Part shown: one piece after another, positions 15,270 through 21,456 of the stretch
How the letters are laid out: every line of letters begins with the position of its first letter
How positions within the stretch are numbered: the first letter of the stretch is position 1
DNA from: a virus
IMG/VR virus record: IMGVR_UViG_3300022198_001097
Span: 1-39,607 of that record
DNA length: 39,607 nucleotides
Reading direction: 5' to 3' (one strand)
The notes under the pieces: model-generated
Database searches by the model: none
What the model saw: only the letters and a program-made list of their open reading frames with translations
Told to the model about the DNA's origin: nothing
Translations under genes and position numbers: made by a program

Positions 15270-15791
15270 TTATTCTCCTTTCATCCAGCTAGGTTTTTGT
15301 CGGCCTTTATTATAACGAGCAATTTTAGTTTTGGCAACAACATAAAAAGAACGATACGCCATGACAGGCCACTTCTCATCTGTCTTACATTCATCGTGAC
15401 CACTGAAGCACTGTGGATGTGGTGTCATCTGTCCTTCAGGTATGTAGTGTCTAGCATACAGTAAATGTTGTGGCCTAGCGTTGGGGTTGGTTGTGCTAGG
15501 GTTGCCAGCCCCATGCCACTTACCATATCTATGATGGTATTCTGCAAGCATAGATGTGTATAGATTGAAAGCGTACACAAAGTTGGCACGAGTTTCCATA
15601 GCCCATCGTGTACACGGATGATTCTTATGCGCTGGTTTGTATAGTTCGTGATGCTCTGCATACTCAGGTGCATGATGCCATATAGCAGTGCATAGCATCT
15701 GTGCTTCTTCCAAAGGCATCTTGACTATGTGCTTGTCGCATAGCTGTTTAGCTATTGCGTCAGGGTGGTGGTCAATTATGAATCTATTCAT
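15270..15791 (-). CDS. Conserved phage protein of the CDKHxVKM..AQML type
   Basis: With the start at MNRFIIDHHPD, where AGGAG lies 7 nt upstream, the protein has 173 residues. The frame extends seven codons further, but that stretch contains the ribosome binding site. Key motifs: LCDKHIVKMPLEEAQMLCTA (about 17-36), HPCTRWAMETRANFVYAFNLY and a C-terminal KWPVMAYRSFYVVAK. The His/Cys-rich core (CDKH, HH, HPC, CFSGHDEC) suggests metal binding. I recall this family as widespread in phages and uncharacterised. The start A overlaps the preceding stop (TAATG). Confidence 0.65.
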   Translation of the reverse strand: MNRFIIDHHPDAIAKQLCDKHIVKMPLEEAQMLCTAIWHHAPEYAEHHELYKPAHKNHPCTRWAMETRANFVYAFNLYTSMLAEYHHRYGKWHGAGNPSTTNPNARPQHLLYARHYIPEGQMTPHPQCFSGHDECKTDEKWPVMAYRSFYVVAKTKIARYNKGRQKPSWMKGE

Positions 15792-15997
15792 TATATAACT
15801 CCTAATACCCAATTTTCTGCACAGTTTTCGGCATACACCTCACTGTGTCCTTTGAGGTTACGTTCTTCTTTTACCTCGCCATCCTGTATCATGTAAACAG
15901 TATAACTACCATCTGGCTCAACAAAGACAGTCGCTTTGCGGTATGCACCCATGCCACGACTGCAATCTTCATCACTGTAAAACTCATGCAACAGCAT
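15791..15997 (-). CDS. Small protein of unknown function
   Basis: The protein has 68 residues from the ATG 7 nt after AGGAG (MLLHEFYSDEDC); an in-frame ATG two codons earlier is too close to the site. Strand-rich middle ATVFVEPDGSYTVYMIQDGEVKEE. Stop and next start share TAATG. No family is recognised. Confidence 0.55.
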   Translation of the reverse strand: MLLHEFYSDEDCSRGMGAYRKATVFVEPDGSYTVYMIQDGEVKEERNLKGHSEVYAENCAENWVLGVI

Positions 15998-16157
15998 CTT
16001 CATTCTCCTCTAACAATTCTGGTGTGATTACACAATGCACCATGTTTTCATCTAACAAGACACCATCTTGTGCTAACTCACGAGCAGTGTCTTGGTCAGG
16101 TGCTTCCACCTCTACTCTGTACGTTAAGTCATACCATACTACCCATGTCTTACTCAT
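15984..16157 (-). CDS. Small protein (57 aa), unknown function
   Basis: Read by hand from the gap. It starts MSKTWVVWYDLTYRVEVEAPD; three consecutive ATG codons occur and the third is spaced 7 nt from AAGGAG. A strand-strand-helix pattern (YRVEVEAPDQDTARELAQDG) like a small alpha/beta fold is followed by an acidic tail (LLEENEDAVA). It overlaps genes on both sides by 8-20 nt. Confidence 0.5.
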   Translation of the reverse strand: MSKTWVVWYDLTYRVEVEAPDQDTARELAQDGVLLDENMVHCVITPELLEENEDAVA

Positions 16158-16305
16158 CATCATGCTCCTTTGGATACCAGACTTCTACATCGCACCCACA
16201 ACTAGGGCAATGTAATGCAGTCATCATTGAATAGTTTTCATTCTCATGGTCAATGTCAAAGTCATTGCCCCATGTCAGTTCTGTGTTACAGTGCCAGCAG
16301 TTCAT
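16150..16305 (-). CDS. Small zinc-ribbon protein (51 aa)
   Basis: Read by hand from the gap. C3-x2-C6 (NCWHCN) and C33-x2-C36 followed by C38 (HCPSCGC) form a zinc ribbon; the rest is acidic. GGAG lies 8 nt before the ATG. Small single-ribbon proteins of this type are common in phage accessory cassettes; the function is unknown. Confidence 0.55.
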   Translation of the reverse strand: MNCWHCNTELTWGNDFDIDHENENYSMMTALHCPSCGCDVEVWYPKEHDDE

Positions 16306-16308
16306 GTG

Positions 16309-16536
16309 TCATTCTCCTTCAAATAGTTGATGTGATATCTTGTCCCATTCACTACGCTTCATGCGCCACTTGTCATGCTGAATCGGTGTGCAGATTCGTA
16401 CCCACTTCCATCCGACAACAGCCCATATCAAACGTGTGCCACACACAGGCCAGCGTGTATCATACAGGTCAGCCCTGTACAACTTGGCATCAGCCCACGT
16501 TGCTTCTGGTGGTCTTGGTACACTGTGACTAGACAT
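16309..16536 (-). CDS. Small Trp-rich basic protein, unknown function
   Basis: The protein has 75 residues from the ATG 7 nt after AGGAG (MSSHSVPRPPEATWADAKLYRADLY). It is rich in Trp and Arg (WAVVGWKWVRICTP, KWRMKRSEWDK). The first 18 nt of the longer frame contain the ribosome binding site and are excluded. No family is recognised. Confidence 0.55.
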   Translation of the reverse strand: MSSHSVPRPPEATWADAKLYRADLYDTRWPVCGTRLIWAVVGWKWVRICTPIQHDKWRMKRSEWDKISHQLFEGE

Positions 16537-16711
16537 ATAATATCTCCTCTGCATCCTGATAGGCTTCCTCTACCAGTTCAGATGATAGAGGATGCTCCAT
16601 TTCCATTGCGATTTCCAATGCTTCTTCTTTTGAATCAGCATCAATGATGTAGGTGTTGAGCATCACCTTATAGCCCAACACCTCATAAGTTTTCTTTTTA
16701 GTCTTTGGCAT
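16529..16711 (-). CDS. Small protein of unknown function
   Basis: The protein has 60 residues from MPKTKKKTYEVLGYKVML. Beta-beta then DADSKEEALEIAMEMEHP, a strand-helix pattern also seen in other short genes of this cassette. An alternative ATG lies six codons earlier inside the previous gene, with no ribosome binding site. It is acidic at the end (EEAYQDAEEILYV). Confidence 0.5.
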   Translation of the reverse strand: MPKTKKKTYEVLGYKVMLNTYIIDADSKEEALEIAMEMEHPLSSELVEEAYQDAEEILYV

Positions 16712-16979
16712 AAGCTTTTTTCCATTCATCAGTGGAATCGATCAAAGCCGCACCAGTGTCCAGTATGTCATTGATGTATGTGTCACCATACTCCCACCTG
16801 TCGTCAGTGTATGGTGATTTGACTGCACACATCCAACGTGCATAGGGATTTTGTTCTTCCTTGTGCGGTAGTTGGTATGTCTTTAACACTTTCCACATGA
16901 AATACATTGATCCATTCTCAACATAGAATGTTGCGTATGCATTGTCAGGCGTTCTTGATTTTGCTAATGGATTAGCCAC
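16698..16979 (-). CDS. Small protein of unknown function (GTG start)
   Basis: The start chosen is GTG (VANPLAKSRTPD), because AAGGAG is exactly 7 nt upstream; the open frame extends seven codons further but the ribosome binding site lies inside that part. The protein has 93 residues with a strand-rich core (NAYATFYVENGSMYFMWKVLKTY) and a helical end. It overlaps the next gene by 14 nt. No family is recognised. Confidence 0.55.
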   Translation of the reverse strand: MANPLAKSRTPDNAYATFYVENGSMYFMWKVLKTYQLPHKEEQNPYARWMCAVKSPYTDDRWEYGDTYINDILDTGAALIDSTDEWKKAYAKD

Positions 16980-16992
16980 TGATATTCTCCTT

Positions 16993-17166
16993 TCAATCAC
17001 AAGATGTTAGACGTGTGAATGTCAGATCGAATGATCCGTCATCCTGTTTTCTTACACTGTCAAGCCGTGTGTCATATCCCAAAGGCGGATACTGTCTATA
17101 ATACCACTGCTTGACTGGTTCGATTTCAGATTCATCTTTTACGTTGTATACGATTACGTTTTGCAT
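16993..17166 (-). CDS. Small protein (57 aa), unknown function
   Basis: Read by hand. It starts MQNVIVYNVKDESEIEPVKQWYYRQYPPLGYDTR and ends DLTFTRLTSCD. Its strand-helix-strand layout resembles other tiny genes here. The upstream site is AAGGAAG at a rather long distance (13 nt). It overlaps the small membrane protein gene upstream by 35 nt in another frame, so one of these two starts may be wrong. Confidence 0.45.
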   Translation of the reverse strand: MQNVIVYNVKDESEIEPVKQWYYRQYPPLGYDTRLDSVRKQDDGSFDLTFTRLTSCD

Positions 17167-17272
17167 GATTGTGTTTAACTTCCTTCGTAGTTATTTTTCC
17201 AAAGATTACTATGGATAGTACGATGACTATCCATAGTGCCATAGGTGCAACAGATCGAATGATAGTATCCAA
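17132..17272 (-). CDS. Possible tiny membrane protein (46 aa, TTG start)
   Basis: Read by hand. The TTG start lies 8 nt after the previous stop with TAGG upstream. Residues 8-25 (APMALWIVIVLSIVIFGK) form one hydrophobic helix, followed by a strongly basic tail (AKRNRIQRKR). This is the plan of small single-pass proteins with a positive cytoplasmic end. The gap between neighbours is otherwise unexplained. The weak start codon and the 35-nt overlap with the next gene make it uncertain. Confidence 0.35.
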   Translation of the reverse strand: MDTIIRSVAPMALWIVIVLSIVIFGKITTKEVKHNHAKRNRIQRKR

Positions 17273-17281
17273 TGTTCGATC

Positions 17282-17524
17282 CTATAGGAAATGTGAGATG
17301 CGTGTAACACCAGTACGATTGTTCTCGTACATGAATTTTACACCAGACTTAGCACTTCTCACAATAGACTTCCAGCCTAAACCTGTAGTGTCACCATCAA
17401 AGACTGACACGGATACATATGGTGCATCAAAACGTGTGCCAGTTTTCAGCTTGGTGAAACCCAAACCATACTTGTTACCATAATAGTTTTTACGGATGCT
17501 CACTTTGATTGTAGATTTAGCCAT
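17282..17524 (-). CDS. Small basic protein of unknown function
   Basis: From MAKSTIKVSIRKNYYGNKYG, with AGGAG 8 nt upstream, the protein has 80 residues. It is rich in Lys/Arg/Tyr/Gly and beta-forming (STIKVSIRKNYYG, APYVSVSVFDGDTTGLGWKS). The 18 extra N-terminal codons of the open frame contain the ribosome binding site. Possibly a small nucleic-acid-binding protein; no family is recognised. Confidence 0.55.
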   Translation of the reverse strand: MAKSTIKVSIRKNYYGNKYGLGFTKLKTGTRFDAPYVSVSVFDGDTTGLGWKSIVRSAKSGVKFMYENNRTGVTRISHFL

Positions 17525-17529
17525 GTCAA

Positions 17530-17691
17530 TTACTCCTTTTCTGTTGTTGATACTGATGCTTGATCTTCCAGATCCCATAAGAACTTTATGAGATCTGTTG
17601 TGCTTGATGGTACATATGCAACGTGATCGGTAGTCTTGATCAGGTTGTCGTTGTCATCGTATTCTTCTATTTGAAATCTTTTCACTTCCAT
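17530..17691 (-). CDS. Small acidic protein (53 aa), unknown function
   Basis: Read by hand. It starts MEVKRFQIEEYDDNDNLIKT, then DHVAYVPSSTTDLIKFLWDLEDQ. The start A is shared with the stop of the preceding gene (TAATG) and its end contains the ribosome binding site of the next gene. No family is recognised. Confidence 0.5.
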   Translation of the reverse strand: MEVKRFQIEEYDDNDNLIKTTDHVAYVPSSTTDLIKFLWDLEDQASVSTTEKE

Positions 17692-17834
17692 TATGACATC
17701 TCCTCAAACCATTCTTGTGCTTGCCTGATACAGGCTTCATGCAGTTCGCTTTCGATGTGTATCTGTGGATGCAACATCTCCCACGCCTGATCGTATAGCT
17801 GTTCAAGCAATTGTTCATTGTGAATATTAGACAT
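17691..17834 (-). CDS. Small helical acidic protein (47 aa), unknown function
   Basis: Read by hand. MSNIHNEQLLEQLYDQAWEM followed by HIESELHEACIRQAQEWFEEMS: two amphipathic helices. AGGAGAT lies before the ATG. It overlaps the previous gene by 8 nt and the next by 1 nt. No family is recognised. Confidence 0.5.
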   Translation of the reverse strand: MSNIHNEQLLEQLYDQAWEMLHPQIHIESELHEACIRQAQEWFEEMS

Positions 17835-18042
17835 ATCCCATCTCCTCTTTAAACTCATACAGTAAATAGTTTACTTCTTCTTCCATGTCAATGACCCGAC
17901 TGAAATCATCATCGGATAATTTATCTTTTTGTTTCGGTGTCATCCACATGAATGATTCAGATAACACATCGTAGTCCACGTCACCATTATCGTAACGTGG
18001 CAGATCTCTGAATTCCTGATCCGTATAATGTTTTGTTCTCAT
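17827..18042 (-). CDS. Small acidic protein of unknown function
   Basis: The protein has 71 residues. MRTKHYTDQEFRDLPRYDNGDVDYDVLSES is followed by MTPKQKDKLSDDDFSRVIDMEEEVNYLLYEF, mostly helix. Its start overlaps the stop of the membrane-protein gene upstream (ATGA). No family is recognised. Confidence 0.55.
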   Translation of the reverse strand: MRTKHYTDQEFRDLPRYDNGDVDYDVLSESFMWMTPKQKDKLSDDDFSRVIDMEEEVNYLLYEFKEEMGYV

Positions 18043-18212
18043 CTCTTTAACACCTCTTCAATTATTAACCATGTTGATCCAATGAAACACGCAACACATC
18101 CAAACAGGATAAGCCCTGCGAATTCTTTTGTGCTAGTCAGTGCCAATGTACCAACGATCAGGCTGGTACATGACACATAAAGATATGCTAGAAAGTTTGG
18201 TATTATGGACAT
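18039..18212 (-). CDS. Small membrane protein with two hydrophobic helices
   Basis: The start is MSIIPNFLAYLY, the second of two adjacent ATGs, 7 nt after AGGAG. In 57 residues there are two hydrophobic stretches, about 7-26 (FLAYLYVSCTSLIVGTLALT) and about 32-51 (GLILFGCVACFIGSTWLII), joined by a polar TKE turn, with a charged end (EEVLKR). A small hairpin inner-membrane protein: superinfection exclusion, holin or antiholin are all possible. Position in the early-type cassette argues against a main holin role. Confidence 0.5.
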   Translation of the reverse strand: MSIIPNFLAYLYVSCTSLIVGTLALTSTKEFAGLILFGCVACFIGSTWLIIEEVLKR

Positions 18213-18222
18213 CATTTTTCTC

Positions 18223-18681
18223 CTAGTAATTATATCCGTTGTGAATTCTGATATGAAAATCGTAGGCATCTGCCCCAATGCCATCGGCACTGGTTAATGG
18301 ACTAGACCAGTTCTTGATGACCTTGTGACGGATGTCCACGTTGGCGGTAAACTTGTGACCGCAACAGTCATAAGAACATCCGCACCGATAGTGCCGGAAG
18401 AAATCATCGATGATTGCATTCACGAAATCATACACATCCTTTTCACTGTATTTGGTTCCGTGCCTTGTCAACACAGTCAGATCAAGTTGGATTGTTTCGC
18501 CAGTCTGATCCTGACTGTCTGGATCTTCCAGCCAGTTGGATAGTTCGCAGTATCTGTCAATCCAAAATCCATCCTCTGGAATAAAGTTACTGCCAAACAT
18601 ATCTTGTATTAGTCGTTTGGCATGAGGATAGATTTCTTCCTCTATGAATTCAGTGACCATACGATGTTTATCTTTTCCCAT
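18223..18681 (-). CDS. Protein of unknown function with Cys cluster
   Basis: From MGKDKHRMVTEFIEEE, with AAAGGAG 7 nt upstream, the protein has 152 residues. Middle part helical and acidic; CELSNWLEDPDSQ then DLTVLTRHGTKYSEKDVYDFVNAIIDDFFRHYRCGCSYDCCGHKF, where the CxCxxxCC-G-H cluster could bind a metal. C-terminus FHIRIHNGYNY. It overlaps the following basic gene by 14 nt. No family is recognised. Confidence 0.55.
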   Translation of the reverse strand: MGKDKHRMVTEFIEEEIYPHAKRLIQDMFGSNFIPEDGFWIDRYCELSNWLEDPDSQDQTGETIQLDLTVLTRHGTKYSEKDVYDFVNAIIDDFFRHYRCGCSYDCCGHKFTANVDIRHKVIKNWSSPLTSADGIGADAYDFHIRIHNGYNY

Positions 18682-18793
18682 TTGATTGCTCCTTTGCAGT
18701 ATGGGTTGCCCAAACAAAACTGTATTTATCCTTCCGCTTTTGATTGCGTTCAATCTTCCACGGCTTTTTGATTTTTGTGCGTTTGATCTTCAT
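18668..18793 (-). CDS. Tiny strongly basic protein (41 aa)
   Basis: Start taken at MKIKRTKIKKPWKIERNQKR, 4 nt after the previous gene's stop; the open frame upstream overlaps that gene. Half the residues in the first 22 are Lys or Arg. It ends inside the next gene. Possibly nucleic-acid binding; a chance frame cannot be excluded, but it fills the gap exactly. Confidence 0.4.
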   Translation of the reverse strand: MKIKRTKIKKPWKIERNQKRKDKYSFVWATHTAKEQSNGKR

Positions 18794-18797
18794 GGTC

Positions 18798-19172
18798 TTA
18801 CCATCCCTTTCCGAATGATTGTTGATCTTCATCCTGACGTATAGCGTCAAGTTCTTCTTGATGCAATATGTCTGATAGTTCTGCATCCTGATAGTACGAT
18901 TCCGCATACATCTTTTCGTCCTCTTCCCACTGTTCGATGGTCTGCTTCATCACGCCATGGTCAATGATTTCATTCAACGCATCACGCAATTCTATCAAGC
19001 TGAGATATCCTTTACAGGTATTGCCATCGGATATCTCAACCAGTCCTTTTTTACGACTGCTCATACTGCCCATGCCACTGTCAGGCATCTGAGAAATCTT
19101 AACGATATTGAAACGTCCTTCACTATCTTGAGGCCAGATTTCAATTGTGTTTGGTCTGGTATATTTAGCCAT
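18798..19172 (-). CDS. Protein of unknown function
   Basis: From MAKYTRPNTIEIWPQ, with AAGGAG 7 nt upstream, the protein has 124 residues. The first half is strand-rich (IEIWPQDSEGRFNIVKISQ, KGLVEISDG) with a Met/Ser/Gly-rich loop (SGMGSMSSRKKG). The second half is acidic helix (IEQWEEDEKMYAESYYQDAEL). No family is recognised. Confidence 0.55.
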   Translation of the reverse strand: MAKYTRPNTIEIWPQDSEGRFNIVKISQMPDSGMGSMSSRKKGLVEISDGNTCKGYLSLIELRDALNEIIDHGVMKQTIEQWEEDEKMYAESYYQDAELSDILHQEELDAIRQDEDQQSFGKGW

Positions 19173-19407
19173 TGCTTTGCTCCTTCGCTTTTTGGCTGGC
19201 ATCGTTTGCCATGGAATTCAACATCTTCACAACATATATTTTTGTATAGATAAGATCGAGTTCCTTTTCATAACGTTCAACGCTACTGGCATACGCTTCG
19301 TTTTGATACTGTTGTGCTATGAATTCGATCATCTCTTCAGCTTCTTTGACTCGTTCAACATAATCAGCCACGGACATTGGATGTTCTTTTTCTGCATCAA
19401 ACATCAT
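19165..19407 (-). CDS. Small helical protein
   Basis: Start at the ATG six nt after GAGG (MMFDAEKEHPMSVADYVERV); 80 residues, almost entirely charged helix (KEAEEMIEFIAQQYQNEAYA), suggesting a coiled coil. It overlaps both neighbours by about 8-11 nt. No family is recognised. Confidence 0.5.
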   Translation of the reverse strand: MMFDAEKEHPMSVADYVERVKEAEEMIEFIAQQYQNEAYASSVERYEKELDLIYTKIYVVKMLNSMANDASQKAKEQSNG

Positions 19408-19540
19408 CGTTTTCCTCTTCAAAGTAAAAGAATATTCTAGCGTCAGTACCGCCATCATTTGCAACAAACCAACCTGATGCGTCAGCATTTTCTTTTGCTG
19501 GACAGGTTGCCATCCATTCCCAAAATTCTTGTCTGGTCAT
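19397..19540 (-). CDS. Small acidic protein (47 aa), unknown function
   Basis: Read by hand. MTRQEFWEWMATCPAKENAD then GWFVANDGGTDARIFFYFEEENDDV. TAGGAAAATAAA lies before the ATG. It sits between two other short genes with 1-11 nt spacing and fills the gap. The pattern F-W-x-W...C-P-A looks like a short helix-strand protein; no family is recognised. Confidence 0.5.
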   Translation of the reverse strand: MTRQEFWEWMATCPAKENADASGWFVANDGGTDARIFFYFEEENDDV

Positions 19541-19541
19541 T

Positions 19542-19760
19542 TTATTTTCCTACTCTTTTGATTTGAGTTGATAAAGTTTTGACAAGGCCAAGTTTTTTGA
19601 ATTCGATCACGGCAACCCTTGGTTTACCGATCAGGAATTCTTGATCTTCTATGGCCTTGATCGTTCCGATTTTACCACGCACGTCCAATGGTGCTAGTGT
19701 GTTGTCACCATCGGAAACGTCACGGAATTTTACACGATCACCAATTTGAAAAGCTGACAT
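19542..19760 (-). CDS. Small SH3/KOW-like barrel protein
   Basis: The protein has 72 residues. FQIGDRVKFRDVSDGDNT, GKIGTIKAIEDQEFLIG, RVAVIEFKKLGLVKTL: short beta strands with conserved Gly, as in SH3-like or KOW barrels that bind nucleic acids or proteins. AAGGAAAAATCA lies before the ATG. The fold suggestion is from pattern only. Confidence 0.55.
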   Translation of the reverse strand: MSAFQIGDRVKFRDVSDGDNTLAPLDVRGKIGTIKAIEDQEFLIGKPRVAVIEFKKLGLVKTLSTQIKRVGK

Positions 19761-19775
19761 TGATTTTTCCTTTCC

Positions 19776-20480
19776 TTACTCAACATCGACTACGAAACCA
19801 GAAGCATCATGCTTCGCCTTGCCCTTGGCATATAGGGCAACCACCACGCCTTGTGGATCTAGGAAACGCAAATCATCTTTGTCACCATCGATGACAGGCA
19901 TACCATGAAACACAGGCGGTATCTTGTCCTTGTGCCTGAACACAACAGCCAGATTATGTCCTTGCTTCGCCGCATCCAAACACATCTGAGCATAACGATC
20001 ATTGGCCTGACTATAGGATAGCGTCAGATGATAGTTAGCTGGACGTGGTTTATTCATCCGGCTAACATTCTTTGTGTAGTCGTAAAACTGCACGTCTGAG
20101 AATTCGCCAGCCATATCTACATGGCGTTCCCAATTTACATCTGACGTGCCATTAATCCTGACTACAGGCTGAATGCCCTTTTTCTGACAGTATTTTCTAA
20201 ACTGCCGGATATCGTTATGAAGATCAGCCAGAAACAAATCAGGATGATCACGCCAATAAATGGTTTTACGCATTCTGGCTTGTTGCACCGAATTCATAGC
20301 ACCACGTCCGGCGGTATTTAAACAGCCAGCTTTACAGCCAGCCATAACAGCCATAGGGCATAGGTTAATACCATCAACGCTATCGGCTGGGGCAAGGTAA
20401 AGGATAGCGGTTAAATATTCTGATCCGTCACCTTTGACAGTTTTTGCATTGTTGCCAACGCCTAGCAGTTTTAGTTTCAT
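19776..20480 (-). CDS. Conserved phage protein with CPxA...GCKAGCLNTAGRG motif
   Basis: The protein has 234 residues. The N-terminus KLLGVGNNAKTVKGDGSEYLTAILYLAPADS is followed by the cysteine motif NLCPMAVMAGCKAGCLNTAGRGAM (about 40-62) and QQARMRKTIYWRDHPDLFLADL. Cysteines C41, C49 and C53 are placed like a radical-SAM or iron-sulfur binding loop. Later strand-rich parts (PVVRINGTSDVNW, VQFYDYTKN, YHLTLSYSQAND, NLAVVFRHKDKIP, MPVIDGDKDDLRFLDPQGVVVALYAKGKAK) fit a TIM-barrel-like order. I know this motif from many phages, where it is uncharacterised. The ribosome binding site GAAGGG and leader are nearly repeated before the next gene upstream. Confidence 0.7.
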   Translation of the reverse strand: MKLKLLGVGNNAKTVKGDGSEYLTAILYLAPADSVDGINLCPMAVMAGCKAGCLNTAGRGAMNSVQQARMRKTIYWRDHPDLFLADLHNDIRQFRKYCQKKGIQPVVRINGTSDVNWERHVDMAGEFSDVQFYDYTKNVSRMNKPRPANYHLTLSYSQANDRYAQMCLDAAKQGHNLAVVFRHKDKIPPVFHGMPVIDGDKDDLRFLDPQGVVVALYAKGKAKHDASGFVVDVE

Positions 20481-20498
20481 GGCAATGATCCCTTCTAA

Positions 20499-20693
20499 TC
20501 AATTAGCCGTTGAGTTAAGGCGAATGAATTTACCATTGTGATTGATAAATTTTTCGCCGTCTAATCCACTAACAACATATCCAAAAAGATATTCATATTT
20601 GTCAGCGAATTTATCAAGCCGTTCTAATGTATCAAGCTTTTGATAGCAAGCATTAGAAAGCTTTCTTTTTTCTTTTGAACAAACATACATCAT
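20499..20693 (-). CDS. Small basic protein of unknown function
   Basis: Start at MMYVCSKEKRKLSN, 8 nt after GAAGGG; 64 residues, with a helical basic start and a strand-rich end (YLFGYVVSGLDGEKFINHNGKFIRLN). The frame is open for 25 more codons upstream through the repeat region, but no ribosome binding site supports that. Its leader resembles that of the 234-residue gene downstream. Confidence 0.5.
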   Translation of the reverse strand: MMYVCSKEKRKLSNACYQKLDTLERLDKFADKYEYLFGYVVSGLDGEKFINHNGKFIRLNSTAN

Positions 20694-20722
20694 GGCATGA
20701 TCCCTTCTAATCGTTGCCGTTG

Positions 20723-20818
20723 TTGTGATGATCAGTTTTACATCGTGATCAGGATGTAGTCCATGCAAGTTAGGCCTTGCTTCGCCTTGTGATGATCAGT
20801 TTTACTTCGTGATCAGGA
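20723..20818. repeat. Two 32-bp direct repeats with a 32-bp spacer
   Basis: Copies at 20723-20754 and 20787-20818 start TTGTGATGATCAGTTTTAC and end CGTGATCAGGA; they differ at one base. Each holds two TGATCA sites. The 32-nt spacer contains a small inverted repeat GCAAG/CTTGC. A further TGATCA is at 20854-20859, about one period on. It lies in the untranslated stretch before the 64-residue gene. The geometry is CRISPR-like, but with two copies and no cas genes an operator or duplication is more likely. Confidence 0.8.
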
Positions 20819-20911
20819 AGTGTCGTCAGTACACTACGCCTACCAACCGTGGCTGATCATGGTACAAAGCCCCATGAGGATAGGCTATTCGGAAAATGAA
20901 AAAATGAATAT

Positions 20912-20965
20912 TTAGAACAGGGAATAATATATATACCCTAAAGGGTATATTATTCCCTGTTCTAA
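20912..20965. terminator. Long hairpin 1 (asymmetric palindrome), possible terminator
   Basis: Left arm 20912-20939 starts TTAGAACAGGGAATAATAT, right arm 20942-20965 ends ATTATTCCCTGTTCTAA, with a 2-nt loop. The left arm has 4 extra nt (an additional ATAT). It sits between the stop of the 105-residue gene and the next leftward gene. On the minus strand it is followed by an AT-rich run with TTTTTT about 10 nt on. It may stop or process leftward transcripts. Confidence 0.6.
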
Positions 20966-20978
20966 TTGTTACCGGATT

Positions 20979-21296
20979 TTACCAATATTCAGGATCATTC
21001 CAGAATGTATCAATCCAATTGGCATAGTCGCTACCGGAATAATCCGATACAGTTTCATTCGGCTGATTGCCATGTATCAGGCTTGCCCAGCCAGCATAGG
21101 TTTCTTCACCGGATATCGGATCGATATGGTAAAATTCCAACGCTATCCAATCCATGCATTGTGCCTCTTCCCATGCCTTGGCAATGCTTTTGCCACGATA
21201 GAAAACATTGTCGCAATCTTCAGGATCTTGAACGGATACTTCAAAACCCATGTGATTGATTGCGTATTTGATCAATTGATAACCTGAATTTTTCAT
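20979..21296 (-). CDS. Protein of unknown function, first gene of the leftward block
   Basis: Start taken at MKNSGYQLIKYAINHMGF, after AAAGGA at a 10-nt distance; 105 residues. An alpha/beta start is followed by GFEVSVQDPEDCDNVFYRGKSIAKAWEEAQCMDWIALEFYH and an aromatic, acidic end (NWIDTFWNDPEYW). The gene is flanked on both sides by long hairpins (20912-20965 and 21351-21401), so it may be expressed as its own transcript. No family is recognised. Confidence 0.55.
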   Translation of the reverse strand: MKNSGYQLIKYAINHMGFEVSVQDPEDCDNVFYRGKSIAKAWEEAQCMDWIALEFYHIDPISGEETYAGWASLIHGNQPNETVSDYSGSDYANWIDTFWNDPEYW

Positions 21297-21350
21297 GTCG
21301 TTGTGTTCCTTTCGCAAACATGATTGATTGAATAAATTTTTCGGCAATTT

Positions 21351-21401
21351 AAAACCCCTATTTAATTTATTCATACTTCGTATGAATTAAATAGGGGTTT
21401 T
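21351..21401. terminator. Long hairpin 2 (AAAACCCC...GGGGTTTT)
   Basis: Left arm 21351-21376 and right arm 21380-21401 around a TTC loop. The arms begin AAAACCCCTATTTAATT and match except for 4 extra nt (TTAT) in the left arm. Read rightwards the stem ends GGGGTTTT followed by ATTTTT, as in an intrinsic terminator; read leftwards it ends GGGGTTTTAAA. It lies 55 nt before the leftward 105-residue gene. Confidence 0.6.
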
Positions 21402-21456
21402 ATTTTTGGTTGTCAAACGATTTTTTCGATGATGATTTGCCGGGTGAAAACACAAC

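Noticed and set aside
15943-16532. Plus-strand frames opposite the zinc-ribbon and Trp-rich small genes
   Set aside because: They lack ribosome binding sites and oppose a continuous chain of overlapping minus-strand genes with good AGGAG sites.
20723-20818. Call of a true CRISPR array
   Set aside because: Only two repeats, no cas genes, and TGATCA symmetry more like an operator; kept as a repeat and as a finding.
21351-21401. Hairpin 2 as an insertion-sequence terminal repeat
   Set aside because: No transposase or matching distant terminal repeat is found; its partner hairpin 3 differs in the outer arm.
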